Below, piece by piece: positions 7,455 through 14,712 of a DNA stretch of 50,687 nt. A program made the position numbers and the translations under genes. Every line of letters begins with the position of its first letter. Position 1 is the stretch's first letter. The notes beneath the pieces are model-generated. The model was not told the DNA's origin, ran no database searches, and was given only the letters and a program-made list of their open reading frames with translations. The stretch is from an uncultured Rubrobacteraceae bacterium (GTDB taxonomy: Bacteria; Actinomycetota; Rubrobacteria; Rubrobacterales; Rubrobacteraceae). Location: NCBI GenBank assembly GCA_902806015.1, contig CADCUZ010000019.1, positions 1-50,687 on the forward strand, in the 5' to 3' direction.

Positions 7455-10274
7455 ATGGAAAACAGGAGCACAACGTACCGCCTCGTCACGGACGCGAGGG
7501 AGCTTCCCGAGGTCGCGGGCGCGATTAGAGGGGTCGAGGCCGTCGGCACGGACACTGAGACCACGAGCCTCTCCCCCCGCGACGGCGAGGCGCGCCTGCT
7601 GCAGCTGGCCACCCCGGAGCAAACCTTCGTTATCGACCTCTTCGAGGTCAGAGACATCACTCCCTTGAAAGAGGCGCTGGAGGGCGGCCCGGTCAAGGCG
7701 CTGCACAACGCGAAGTTCGATTACCAGTTCTTAAAGGAACTGCACGGCGTCGCCCTCGCGCCCGTCTTCGACACCATGCTCGCCGCGCAGCTGTTGGACG
7801 GGGGAAGGCAGGGCGCGGCCTACGGGCTGGACGCGGTGGCGGAGCGCTACCTGGACGAGTCCCCGGACAAGGCCGAGCAACGGAGCGACTGGTCCGGGAA
7901 GCTCACGGAGCGGCAGTTGGAGTACGCCGCACGCGACGCAGCGGTCCTGCTTCCGCTGCGGGAGAAGCTGCTCGAAGCGCTGGAGGCCGAGGAGCTCGGC
8001 CGGGTCTCGAAGATAGAGTTCGCGGCCGTCTGCTCCATAGCGGAGATGGAGCTCGCCGGCGTCAAGCTCGACGTGGCGCGGTGGAAAGAGCTGGAGAAAA
8101 CCGTCAGGGAACGGCGGGACGAGGCGGCGCTCGCGCTGGAGTCCCATTTTCCGGAGCCGGAGGGCGTGTTGCCGCTGGAGGGGTTAGGTCCCCGGCTCAA
8201 TTTGAACAGCCCGCAGCAGATCACGGACGCCTTCCGGTCCATCGGCATCGAGCTCGCCGACACGAAGGTGTGGACGCTCCTGAAGGTGGACCACCCGGCC
8301 GCCAAGGCCCTGCTCCGCTACCGCGAGCTGCAGAAAAAACTCGGCACCTACCTGGAGACCTATCCGAAGTTCATCCACCCCAAGACCGGACGCATCCACG
8401 CCAACTTTCTCCAGTGCCGGGTGCCCACCGGACGGTTGGCGTGCGCCAACCCCAATATCCAGCAGATCCCGCACGAAGAAGAGTTCCGCCGCTGCTTTGT
8501 CGCCGAGGACGGTCACACCCTCGTCATAGCTGACTACTCGCAGATAGAGCTCAGGATACTAGCGGAGGTCTCGGGCGACCCCGCTTTCGTCGAGGCCTTC
8601 CGGGAGGGCGAAGACTTGCATAGCCTGACAGCGGCCACGATGTACGGGATCGCGATGGATGAGGTCACCAAGGACCAGCGCTCGGACGCCAAGCGCATAA
8701 ACTTCGGCCTCATGTACGGCCGCGGCGCGAAGAGCCTCTCCGCCCAGCTCGGCACCGACGAGGCCCGCGGGCGCCAGCTCATAGACGAGTACTTCGCCAA
8801 CTACCCGAAGGTCCAGCGCTTCCTGCAGAGGACCGCCAGCCGGGCCACGAGGGACCGCACCCTGCGGACCCTCGCGGGCCGGGTCCGCAAGTTCGGCAAC
8901 GACCCCGTCGAAGACGACCGCGGCGCGATGCGCCGGGAGGCCATGAACTACCCAATTCAAGGCTGCGTGGTGGGCGAGACGAGGATCTTCGAGAAGTCGC
9001 GAGGCTACGTACCGATACGGTCCCTGGCCGGGCAAGTCGTTTCGGTATGGGACGGGGAGCGTTTCTCGAAAGCTTCGGTTATCAACAGTGGAAAGAAGAG
9101 GTTGGTCCGGGTCCTGCTCGAGGGCCGACACGTCGTCGAGAGCAGCCCGGACCACAAGTTCCTGGTGCGCAACAACAACGGTGGCGAGGCGTGGAAGAAG
9201 GCCGGGGAGATACGGGCGCAAGAGCGCGTAGTGCTGGCCCACGGGCCGGGAAAATGGGAGCTGGATCTCTCCGTGTCCCCTGCCGGAGGGGGACGCGCGT
9301 GGAACGCCAACACCGCCGACCTGAACGAGATAGGGACCCGCGAAGAGTTGGGAGAGTGGCTGGGCCGCATCGCGTCGGACGGAGGTGTCGGCGAGCGTCA
9401 AATCCACCTCCTCGTCGCCGAACACGAGGAAGTCTTGCTGCCCAAGTTGCTCCGCCTGACAGAGAGGCTCGGGCACGTCACGCACCGGACGCGGGCGACG
9501 GAGCATCAACCGAAGAGGTTGCACCACCTGACCTTCTCCTGTACGGGCCTAGCCCGGCAGATGAAGGACATGGGCATAAAAGAGCGGGTACCCGACGTGG
9601 CATGGCGAAGCCGGAGCGTTCTATGCGGGTACCTGCGAGGCTTGTTCGATGGCGATGGCACCGCGCATCCCGACGGCCCGGTGCTTACCTTCGAACGCGA
9701 CGAGACACACCTCGTATGGGCCGGGGAGGTTCAGGAGGCACTGCTGCTGCTTGGCATACGGAGCAGGATCGGGGTTTATGACACCCGCGTGAACGTTCGG
9801 GTCATGAAAAAGGACGTACCCTTGTTCTGCTCCGAAGTCGGTTTCATGAACCCGGCAAAGCAGGAGAAAGCCGAAGCCGTCGTGGCATCTCCCTACAAGG
9901 GCAAGGACGCTAGCTCCGCCGCGTATGGTGGGGCCCAGAAGGTGCGGTCGGTCGAGGTTACGGACGAGTGGGTAGGGATGTACGACGTCATCAACAGCGA
10001 GACGGAGAGGTTCGCCGCCAGCGGCGTAGTGACGCACAATTCCAGCGCCGACATCGCCAAGCTCGCCCTCGCGTACATGCGCCAGGAGCTGGAGGGCATG
10101 GACGCCCACCTTGTCAACTCTATCCACGACGAGTTTGTTGTGGAGTGCAGGGACGACCTGGCCCCCGACGTATCTGAGAAGATGCGCGGCGCGATGACGC
10201 GGGCCGGGGAGAGGATACTGGAGAAGGTGCCCGTCGAGGTGGAGGTAGTCGTCTCACGGGAGTGGACGAAGTAG
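7455..10274 (+). CDS. polA: DNA polymerase I (3'-5' exonuclease/polymerase) interrupted by an intein
   Basis: A 939-residue precursor. Residues 1-185 are a DEDDy 3'-5' exonuclease with intact motifs: D33/E35 in TDTETT, N85-D89 in HNAKFDY, and Y157/D161 in YAARD. Residues 190-503 and 863-939 make up the family A polymerase: motif A D360 in ADYSQIELR, O-helix K413/F417/Y421 in AKRINFGLMYG, and motif C H891-D892-E893 in SIHDEFVVE. There is no N-terminal 5' nuclease domain. Residues 504-862 are an intein placed between PIQG and SSADIAKLA; removing it gives a 580-residue enzyme, the usual size for this actinobacterial exo/pol form. F417 predicts poor discrimination against dideoxynucleotides. The gene starts at an ATG, 74 bases from the divergent protease gene, and stands alone. 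Activity should depend on intein splicing, since the insertion splits the active site. Confidence 0.95.
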   Translation: MENRSTTYRLVTDARELPEVAGAIRGVEAVGTDTETTSLSPRDGEARLLQLATPEQTFVIDLFEVRDITPLKEALEGGPVKALHNAKFDYQFLKELHGVALAPVFDTMLAAQLLDGGRQGAAYGLDAVAERYLDESPDKAEQRSDWSGKLTERQLEYAARDAAVLLPLREKLLEALEAEELGRVSKIEFAAVCSIAEMELAGVKLDVARWKELEKTVRERRDEAALALESHFPEPEGVLPLEGLGPRLNLNSPQQITDAFRSIGIELADTKVWTLLKVDHPAAKALLRYRELQKKLGTYLETYPKFIHPKTGRIHANFLQCRVPTGRLACANPNIQQIPHEEEFRRCFVAEDGHTLVIADYSQIELRILAEVSGDPAFVEAFREGEDLHSLTAATMYGIAMDEVTKDQRSDAKRINFGLMYGRGAKSLSAQLGTDEARGRQLIDEYFANYPKVQRFLQRTASRATRDRTLRTLAGRVRKFGNDPVEDDRGAMRREAMNYPIQGCVVGETRIFEKSRGYVPIRSLAGQVVSVWDGERFSKASVINSGKKRLVRVLLEGRHVVESSPDHKFLVRNNNGGEAWKKAGEIRAQERVVLAHGPGKWELDLSVSPAGGGRAWNANTADLNEIGTREELGEWLGRIASDGGVGERQIHLLVAEHEEVLLPKLLRLTERLGHVTHRTRATEHQPKRLHHLTFSCTGLARQMKDMGIKERVPDVAWRSRSVLCGYLRGLFDGDGTAHPDGPVLTFERDETHLVWAGEVQEALLLLGIRSRIGVYDTRVNVRVMKKDVPLFCSEVGFMNPAKQEKAEAVVASPYKGKDASSAAYGGAQKVRSVEVTDEWVGMYDVINSETERFAASGVVTHNSSADIAKLALAYMRQELEGMDAHLVNSIHDEFVVECRDDLAPDVSEKMRGAMTRAGERILEKVPVEVEVVVSREWTK
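8964..10040 (+). other. Intein (LAGLIDADG homing endonuclease type) in PolA
   Basis: An in-frame 359-residue protein insertion. It starts with C1 (CVVGETRIF, splicing block A). Block B follows at VESSPDHKFLV (about 58-68), then endonuclease motifs LGEWLGRIASDGG (about 129-141, dodecapeptide C) and LCGYLRGLFDGDGT (about 220-233, dodecapeptide E). Block F is at EWVGMYDVINSE and block G at GVVTHN (354-359). The next extein residue is Ser, the +1 nucleophile. All residues expected for class 1 splicing (Cys1, block B His, terminal His-Asn, Ser+1) are present, and both endonuclease acidic motifs retain Asp, so it looks active for splicing and perhaps homing. Block B has Ser where Thr is usual. Confidence 0.95.
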
Positions 10275-10329
10275 GTGATTGTCCCGCCAAGACGGCCCCT
10301 GGCGCGGGGTTTCTAACCGTTAGCCCTAC

Positions 10330-10692
10330 TTTACTGTCCTGAGCGGGCAGTGCGAGAGCAGCGTCAGGCACCTCCCCCCGGCACCAAAGCCCCTTCGTCA
10401 TCTTCCTCGACCTCGCCAAGCGCCTCTAAGATACCCCGCTCGACCAAATGGTTGCCCGATCAGGAGGTGCCGAGCTGGGCGCGGCCCGTGTCCTTTAGAC
10501 CCTTGAGGAAAGGCGTGGCCTCCCACGCAGGGTCGTCGAGGACCTCGCGGCCCGGCCGGTCGTCCTCGTACCTGGAACCCGCCCCAAACTTCGTGCTGCG
10601 CCGCAGCACGTCCGTGAACTCGTCCTCCCGGTGAGACCGATAGGCGGCCCCTCGGCCCAGCCGCGCTCTATCAGGGCCTTTCCTGTGATCAT
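10330..10692 (-). pseudogene. rtcB: Relic of an RtcB-family RNA ligase gene
   Basis: An ATG at 10692, overlapping the EamA stop as ATGA, opens MITGKALIERGW, an RtcB-like N-terminus. The frame then jumps into HREDEFTDVLRRSTKFGAG and LKDTGRAQLGTS, meets a TGA, and continues in the same frame as SGNHLVERG. Together LGTS-stop-SGNH corresponds to the LGTxGxGNHF metal/GTP-site motif of RtcB. A further short match, LTLLSHC, lies near 10345-10365. Most of the ~400-residue protein, including the guanylylated His region, is missing. Internal deletions, a frameshift and an in-frame stop make it non-functional. Confidence 0.75.
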
Positions 10693-11579
10693 GGCCCCCC
10701 TTTGGCGAACAACGACGCGCCGGCGGCGGCGACTGTGACCAGCACCACGGCGGCGACGGCGCGGAGGCCCAGGAGTTCGTCCAGGACCAGGAAGCCGACG
10801 AGGGCGGCGACGGCCGGCTCCAGGCTCATCAGGACTCCGAAGACGCGGGTGGGCAGTTTTCTCAAGGCTTCAAGCTCTAGGGAGTAGGGCACGGCGGAGG
10901 AGAGGATCGCCACGCCCAGGCCCGCCAACAGGTACCTCGGGTCGAGCAGAGCGTACCCGCCGTCGGCGATGCCGACCGGCAGGAGGACGAGCGTGCCCAC
11001 GCACAAGGAGATCACGAGTCCCGTTCCGCCCGGGAAGGTGCCCCCGACCCTCGCGCTGAGGAGGATGTAGCCGGCCCAGAGCACGCCCGCCGAGAGCGCG
11101 AACAGGACGCCCAGGGGGTTCAGGTCGTTTCCGCCGAGCACGTTCAGGGGCGCGAGGAGGGCGATGCCCGTGGCCGCCAGCACGACCCAGAGACCGTCCA
11201 GCAGCCGGCGCGACCCTGCGACCGCGACGCCCAAGGGCCCCAAGAACTCCAGCGTCACGGCGACGCCGAGCGGGATACGGTCTATGGCGAGGTAGAGGGA
11301 GAGGTTCATCCCCGCTAAGACAAGCCCGAAGAGGGCGGCGAGCGCGTACTCCCGCCTGGCGTAGCCACCAAGCTTCGGGCGCCACAGCAAGAGCAGGACG
11401 AGCGCGGCGAGGGAGATCCTGAACAGTACCGTCCCGCCCGGACCGAGGGAGTCGAAGAGCCCCTTGGCGATGGCGGCCCCGAACTGCACCGACCCGATGG
11501 AGAGCAGCACGAGCCCTGTCGGCGGTACGCCCCGCGACCGCTTGGCGGGCTCGCGCGCGGATGATGCGTCTTTGTGCAA
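10689..11579 (-). CDS. EamA/DMT-family transporter (RhtA-like exporter)
   Basis: A 296-residue integral membrane protein with ten hydrophobic helices in two EamA halves (about residues 20-145 and 160-290). The text resembles RhtA-type threonine/homoserine and other small-molecule exporters: GSVQFGAAIAKGLF in helix 1, ALEFLGPL-like TLEFLGPLGVAV in helix 4, and SSAVPYSLELEALR plus SLEPAVAALVGF in the second half. The start is a TTG at 11579. The stop overlaps the ATG of the rtcB relic, so they once formed an operon. The substrate is not predictable beyond amino acids or related metabolites. Confidence 0.85.
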   Translation of the reverse strand: MHKDASSAREPAKRSRGVPPTGLVLLSIGSVQFGAAIAKGLFDSLGPGGTVLFRISLAALVLLLLWRPKLGGYARREYALAALFGLVLAGMNLSLYLAIDRIPLGVAVTLEFLGPLGVAVAGSRRLLDGLWVVLAATGIALLAPLNVLGGNDLNPLGVLFALSAGVLWAGYILLSARVGGTFPGGTGLVISLCVGTLVLLPVGIADGGYALLDPRYLLAGLGVAILSSAVPYSLELEALRKLPTRVFGVLMSLEPAVAALVGFLVLDELLGLRAVAAVVLVTVAAAGASLFAKGGP

Positions 11580-11691
11580 TGCGGGGTTGGCCTCTTCGGT
11601 CGCGTCCGTAAAGCGGAGAGTCTAGCACCGGCGCAATAATCGTCAGCCCGTCCGGGTAATGTAGAACCTACACCCGAGGAGAGGAGAACGG

Positions 11692-11853
11692 ATGACCGAC
11701 TGGCCGAGCGAACCGCCGGAGGGGGAGGCCGAACCCCTGAATTGGGCCTGCACCAACTGCGGCTACCGCGTCGAGGGCGAGCTTCCGGAGAAGTGCCCCG
11801 ACTGCGGGGAAGACAAGGAGATGTTCGACGAGGTGCCAGTGCCGGGGTACTAG
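11692..11853 (+). CDS. Small rubredoxin-like zinc-ribbon protein, 53 residues
   Basis: An ATG at 11692 with a strong ribosome-binding site (GAGGAGAGGAG, 6 bases away) opens a 53-residue acidic protein. Two knuckles are visible: C20-x2-C23 in WACTNCGYRVEG and C35-x2-C38 in KCPDCGED. This is the rubredoxin-like metal-site arrangement with a short 11-residue spacer, so it could bind zinc or iron. Rubredoxin-like domains of this length often occur alone or fused to rubrerythrins; here it stands alone, divergent from the EamA gene. The function is not known. Confidence 0.75.
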   Translation: MTDWPSEPPEGEAEPLNWACTNCGYRVEGELPEKCPDCGEDKEMFDEVPVPGY

Positions 11854-12101
11854 CATTCCCCTTCGGGCGGCGACCAGCCACCGGGCCTCGTCGTCGAGGC
11901 GGAAGTGCCAGGCGAACTGCTCGTTGGTGGGCCCTTACGCGTGGCGCCCGTAGGAAGGCCGTTGGCCTTCGGTAAGGAACACCACAAACGTTGCGCGGGT
12001 TCCTCTTGATCCGAACCTCGCGTCTTTAGCGAAGACGGGCCCACCCAAGACGGTAACCTTGTCGAGTCTTCCGAGATGGGCAGTGGTCGACCCCAAACGA
12101 C

Positions 12102-12345
12102 CTCGAAACGCGCCATCATCATGCGGTCCTCGCCCTCCAGGTTGTGGCAGCGCATCATGAACCTGCCCGGTGGTCGTCGAACCGCTTAATGATGCCGGAC
12201 CTCGTCGTCCCGGACGAGTTGCACGTTCGGGTAGCCGTGTTCCCGGCTAGCGCCGGGGTGGAACATGTCGGTCCTGAAACCGGCGGAGTCCGGCGGGGTG
12301 ACCCCGACGTGCAGGTGAACAACGGTATGCCCGGGCAATGCAATC
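12102..12345 (-). pseudogene. Relic of a multicopper oxidase
   Basis: Two copper-site motifs of multicopper oxidases sit within 250 bases. TVVHLHVGVTPPDSAGFRTD, followed by YPNVQLVRDDEVRHH, corresponds to the N-terminal type 1/3 region (HLHGG...YHDH in relatives). MRCHNLEGEDRMMMARFEVV corresponds to the C-terminal HCHNLEHED motif. In an intact enzyme these are roughly 350-400 residues apart, so most of the gene has been deleted and the ends brought together. The frame also changes between the pieces. Copper ligands are partly changed (the second glycine of HLHGG is Val). The 5' neighbour on the plus strand is another relic (marR). Confidence 0.7.
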
Positions 12346-12418
12346 GGGGGGAGGGCGCGACATCGCGCCGGCGGATGAGGCGCGGGACCGGTCGGGCCGT
12401 AGGGGCCCTTCGGGACGG

Positions 12419-12880
12419 GTGGGCCTGCCGCCCGGTGCCCTGGCGCGCAACACGGGGTTTTGATCGCCAAGGTCGCCCAGATGGGCCGGGAGAGGTGCGA
12501 GCAGGCACTGGCACCTATGGCCCTCGAGGCCCGCCACACTACGGCATTCTGACCGCGATTGCCCACGAGGGTTCCAGCGCCCAGCGGGACCTCGGCGAGA
12601 AACTGGCGATCGACAGGTCAACGATGGTGGGCCTTATCGACGAGCTGGAAGGGCTTGGGTTGGTGGACAGCCGGCGCGAGCCCCAAGACAGTCGCCGGTA
12701 CGGGTTGACGCTGACCGCCGACTGCAGTAAGACGGTCTCCGAGGCCGAGTCCGTCGTCGAGGGGGTTGAGGACTGCGTGCCGGCGGCACCCCTCGACGCA
12801 GCCCAGCGTCGCCTGCTGCACGAGATGCTGACGAGCGTTCTCTACGGAACCCCAACCAAGGCGACAGAGGATCCGAAATC
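12419..12880 (+). pseudogene. Frameshifted MarR-family regulator
   Basis: From a GTG near 12419 the frame reads LPPGALARNTGF, shifts near 12460 into LIAKVAQMGRERCEQALAP, and shifts again near 12538 into YGILTAIAHEGSSAQRDLGE, followed by the winged-helix core LAIDRSTMVGLIDELEGLGLV. These are consecutive parts of one MarR protein (dimerisation helix, then DNA-binding domain with the beta-wing DSRREPQDSRRYGL). The frame then runs on without the expected stop past the end of the family homology. Two single-base shifts and the lost stop argue for decay. The target may have been the neighbouring, now deleted, oxidase gene. Confidence 0.7.
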
Positions 12881-12935
12881 CGAAAACGGCCGGTGTGTCG
12901 AAAGCGGAGGCGAACCCCCGCTTGCTGATCGGCCC

Positions 12936-13460
12936 TTAGAAGCTCCAGTCCCGTACCAGCTGGTCGCGGAAGACGTCCACGTCGCCGGCGCCGGACTGGG
13001 CGTCTTCGAGGCGGGCTATGACCTCCGCCACGGTCTCGTCCGTCTTCGCCATGCGTTCGGCGAGGGTGCGTCCGATCTCGAAGACGAGCTTGCACGCGGC
13101 CGGGGAATCCGCGTCGAGCATCTCGAGCAGGCGGTCCCTGTCGATGCCGTGGGCCTCGACGGGTGTTAGGGCCTCGACGGTCGCGGCGGCCCGGGGCTCG
13201 GTGAGGAGCCCCATCTCGCCCACCACGGTTGGCGCCTGGACAGTCGCCAGGTGCTGGCGACGCTTGCGGAGCACGCGCTTGTGCACCTCCACGGTGCCGG
13301 AGGTGATGACGTAGAGCCTCTCCTCCGGGCCACCTTCCCGGAAGATGGCCTGGCCCGCGTCGAAGTCCTCCGGCTCCAGCATCGCCTCCAGCTCGGCCCT
13401 CTCTTCGACGTCCAGGTGCCTGAAGACCGGCACCGAACCCAGGTCTGGCGTACTCCGCAT
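12936..13460 (-). CDS. Cyclic-nucleotide-binding-domain protein, copy A
   Basis: A 174-residue protein consisting of one cNMP-binding beta-barrel (residues about 8-125; FRHLDVEERAELEAM, then YVITSGTVEVHKR and the phosphate-binding cassette region VVGEMGLLTEPRAAATVEA) and a C-terminal helical tail ending VFRDQLVRDWSF. There is no HTH or catalytic domain, so it is not a complete Crp-type regulator. The phosphate cassette retains GE and Arg-Ala-Ala-Thr, so binding of cAMP or another ligand is plausible. The start ATG follows GGAGGCAGGGGGAG. It lies 15 bases downstream of a paralogue (copy B) with which it shares the tail motif. Confidence 0.85.
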   Translation of the reverse strand: MRSTPDLGSVPVFRHLDVEERAELEAMLEPEDFDAGQAIFREGGPEERLYVITSGTVEVHKRVLRKRRQHLATVQAPTVVGEMGLLTEPRAAATVEALTPVEAHGIDRDRLLEMLDADSPAACKLVFEIGRTLAERMAKTDETVAEVIARLEDAQSGAGDVDVFRDQLVRDWSF

Positions 13461-13475
13461 CTCCCCCTGCCTCCT

Positions 13476-13997
13476 CTAGAAAGTCCAGTCGGTTATGAGC
13501 TTGTCGCGGAAGGCCTCGACGTCGGTCTCCCCCCGCCTCTCGAGCTCCCTTATCGCCTCGATGACCTCCTCGTCCAGGCGCGTGAGCCTGCGGGCCAGGG
13601 TGCGGGCGATGCGGTAGGAGAGCTTGAAGGCGGCCGGGCGGCCCTCGGAGACCATGCGCCTGAAGGTCTGGCGCGGGATCTCGACCCCCCTCACGGCGCC
13701 CACGGCCGTCACCGTCGCCGACGCCCCGCTCTCCCCGAGCAAGCCTCTCTCCCCCACGACCGTGGGCTCTTTCCCCGCGTCTATCTCGGCCAGCAGCCGG
13801 TCCCGACCCCCGACCAGTCGTTTTCTGACCTCGACCCGACCGGAGGCGAGCACGTAGAGACTGCCGGGTTCTGCCCCCTCCTCGATGATCCTCTCCCCCA
13901 CCCCGAAAGCGACCGGCTTGGAGGCCTCAAGGAACTCCTCCCGCTCCTCCTCGGTCAGAAACTCGAAGTACCTGACCCCCTGCAGACCGTCGTCCAC
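13476..13997 (-). CDS. Cyclic-nucleotide-binding-domain protein, copy B
   Basis: A 173-residue paralogue of the next gene in the operon. The cNMP domain covers about residues 10-125 (FLTEEEREEFLEA, SLYVLASGRVEVRKRL, VVGERGLLGESGASATVTAVG). In the cassette the usual Arg is replaced (GESGASATV), so cyclic-nucleotide binding is less certain than in copy A. The tail again ends EAFRDKLITDWTF; the shared FRDxLxxDWxF ending is not part of the standard fold and may be a docking tail. The start is a GTG with GAGGG upstream. A promoter is expected in the 100 bases upstream. Confidence 0.85.
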   Translation of the reverse strand: MDDGLQGVRYFEFLTEEEREEFLEASKPVAFGVGERIIEEGAEPGSLYVLASGRVEVRKRLVGGRDRLLAEIDAGKEPTVVGERGLLGESGASATVTAVGAVRGVEIPRQTFRRMVSEGRPAAFKLSYRIARTLARRLTRLDEEVIEAIRELERRGETDVEAFRDKLITDWTF

Positions 13998-14093
13998 CGT
14001 CCCTCACCCTTTCGACCCCGCAGCCTCCAGCCCGGATTATATGCCCGCTCCAACCCCCGCGAAACGCCGTTGCGAAACGCCGCCACGGGCACG

Positions 14094-14126
14094 AAAAAGC
14101 GGGCGCGGCATAAACGCCGCGCCCGC
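14094..14126 (-). terminator. Rho-independent terminator of the RlpA-like gene
   Basis: Read on the minus strand, an 11-bp perfect stem (arms 14116-14126 and 14099-14109, loop of 6) is followed at once by TTTTT (14094-14098). It lies 31 bases after the RlpA-like stop codon. This is the clearest intrinsic terminator in the window. Confidence 0.85.
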
Positions 14127-14156
14127 CCTTCTGGGAACCTCGGATGGTTCGAGGCT

Positions 14157-14519
14157 TTACTCGATGACCTGCACGTCCACGTAGTCCACCCCGGCGTAGG
14201 TCAGGCCGATCTCATCGGCCGCCACCGCGGATAGGTCGAGCTCCCGGCCCGCTACGTAAGGCCCGCGGTCGGTAACCACCACGACGGTGGAGTAGTCACC
14301 GTAGGTCACGAGCAGCTCGGTCCCGAACGCGTAGTACGGGGAAGCCGCCGTGTACTCGGTGTACGGGCTGAAGACCTCACCGCTGGCGGTCAGGTTACCT
14401 TCGAGGCCGGGCCCGTACCAGCTAGCGAGCTGGGTGTCGGCCGCGGCATCGTCTTGTAGGGCAGCCAGCGAAACGACCATCACGCCGACTACCATGAGCA
14501 TCTTGAGCAAAGGCCTCAA
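14157..14519 (-). CDS. RlpA-like double-psi beta-barrel secreted protein
   Basis: A 120-residue exported protein: an N-terminal signal/anchor helix (residues 4-20, MLMVVGVMVVSLAAL) followed by a compact RlpA-type double-psi beta-barrel. The family motifs TQLASWYGPGLEGNLTASGE, a central FGTELLVT strand and VVVTDRGPYVAGRELDLSAVAA are all present. Full RlpA cleaves naked glycan strands of peptidoglycan; the short actinobacterial forms act in wall remodelling or resuscitation. The chosen TTG at 14519 has GGAGGGGG upstream; an in-frame TTG at 14546 would put that ribosome site inside the coding sequence. The gene is a single transcription unit closed by a clear terminator. Confidence 0.85.
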   Translation of the reverse strand: MRPLLKMLMVVGVMVVSLAALQDDAAADTQLASWYGPGLEGNLTASGEVFSPYTEYTAASPYYAFGTELLVTYGDYSTVVVVTDRGPYVAGRELDLSAVAADEIGLTYAGVDYVDVQVIE

Positions 14520-14712
14520 GAGTCCCCCTCCAGATTGCTTGCACAACAGCCCAAGACCCTACTACGTCACGCACGAGTTACAAGGCGGCACAATTGGTTT
14601 TTCGTAAGGTTTTGTGAACGGGTTACATACCCGAATAGGGTACCTTCGCGGAGAAGGTCGCTACGTATTGTGGTGTTTTGCGGGGGCTTGAGGCGGTGGG
14701 GTTACCGCGCGG

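Noticed and set aside
8964..10040. The insertion in polA as a fused extra polymerase domain or a group I intron
   Set aside because: It is in frame with intein blocks at both ends and endonuclease dodecapeptides between; no intron boundary is needed.
10350..10634. Plus-strand Ser/Pro-rich frame after polA
   Set aside because: It is antisense to the rtcB relic and has a shadow-like composition.
12881..13169. Plus-strand continuation of the MarR frame through the cNMP gene
   Set aside because: It is antisense to a well-supported cyclic-nucleotide-binding protein; the frame runs on only because the MarR stop has been lost.
14520..14712. Possible c-di-AMP (ydaO-type) riboswitch before the RlpA-like gene, as seen before rpf/RlpA genes in actinobacteria
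   Set aside because: I could not match the conserved ydaO core, and the leader is short; a covariance-model search would be decisive.
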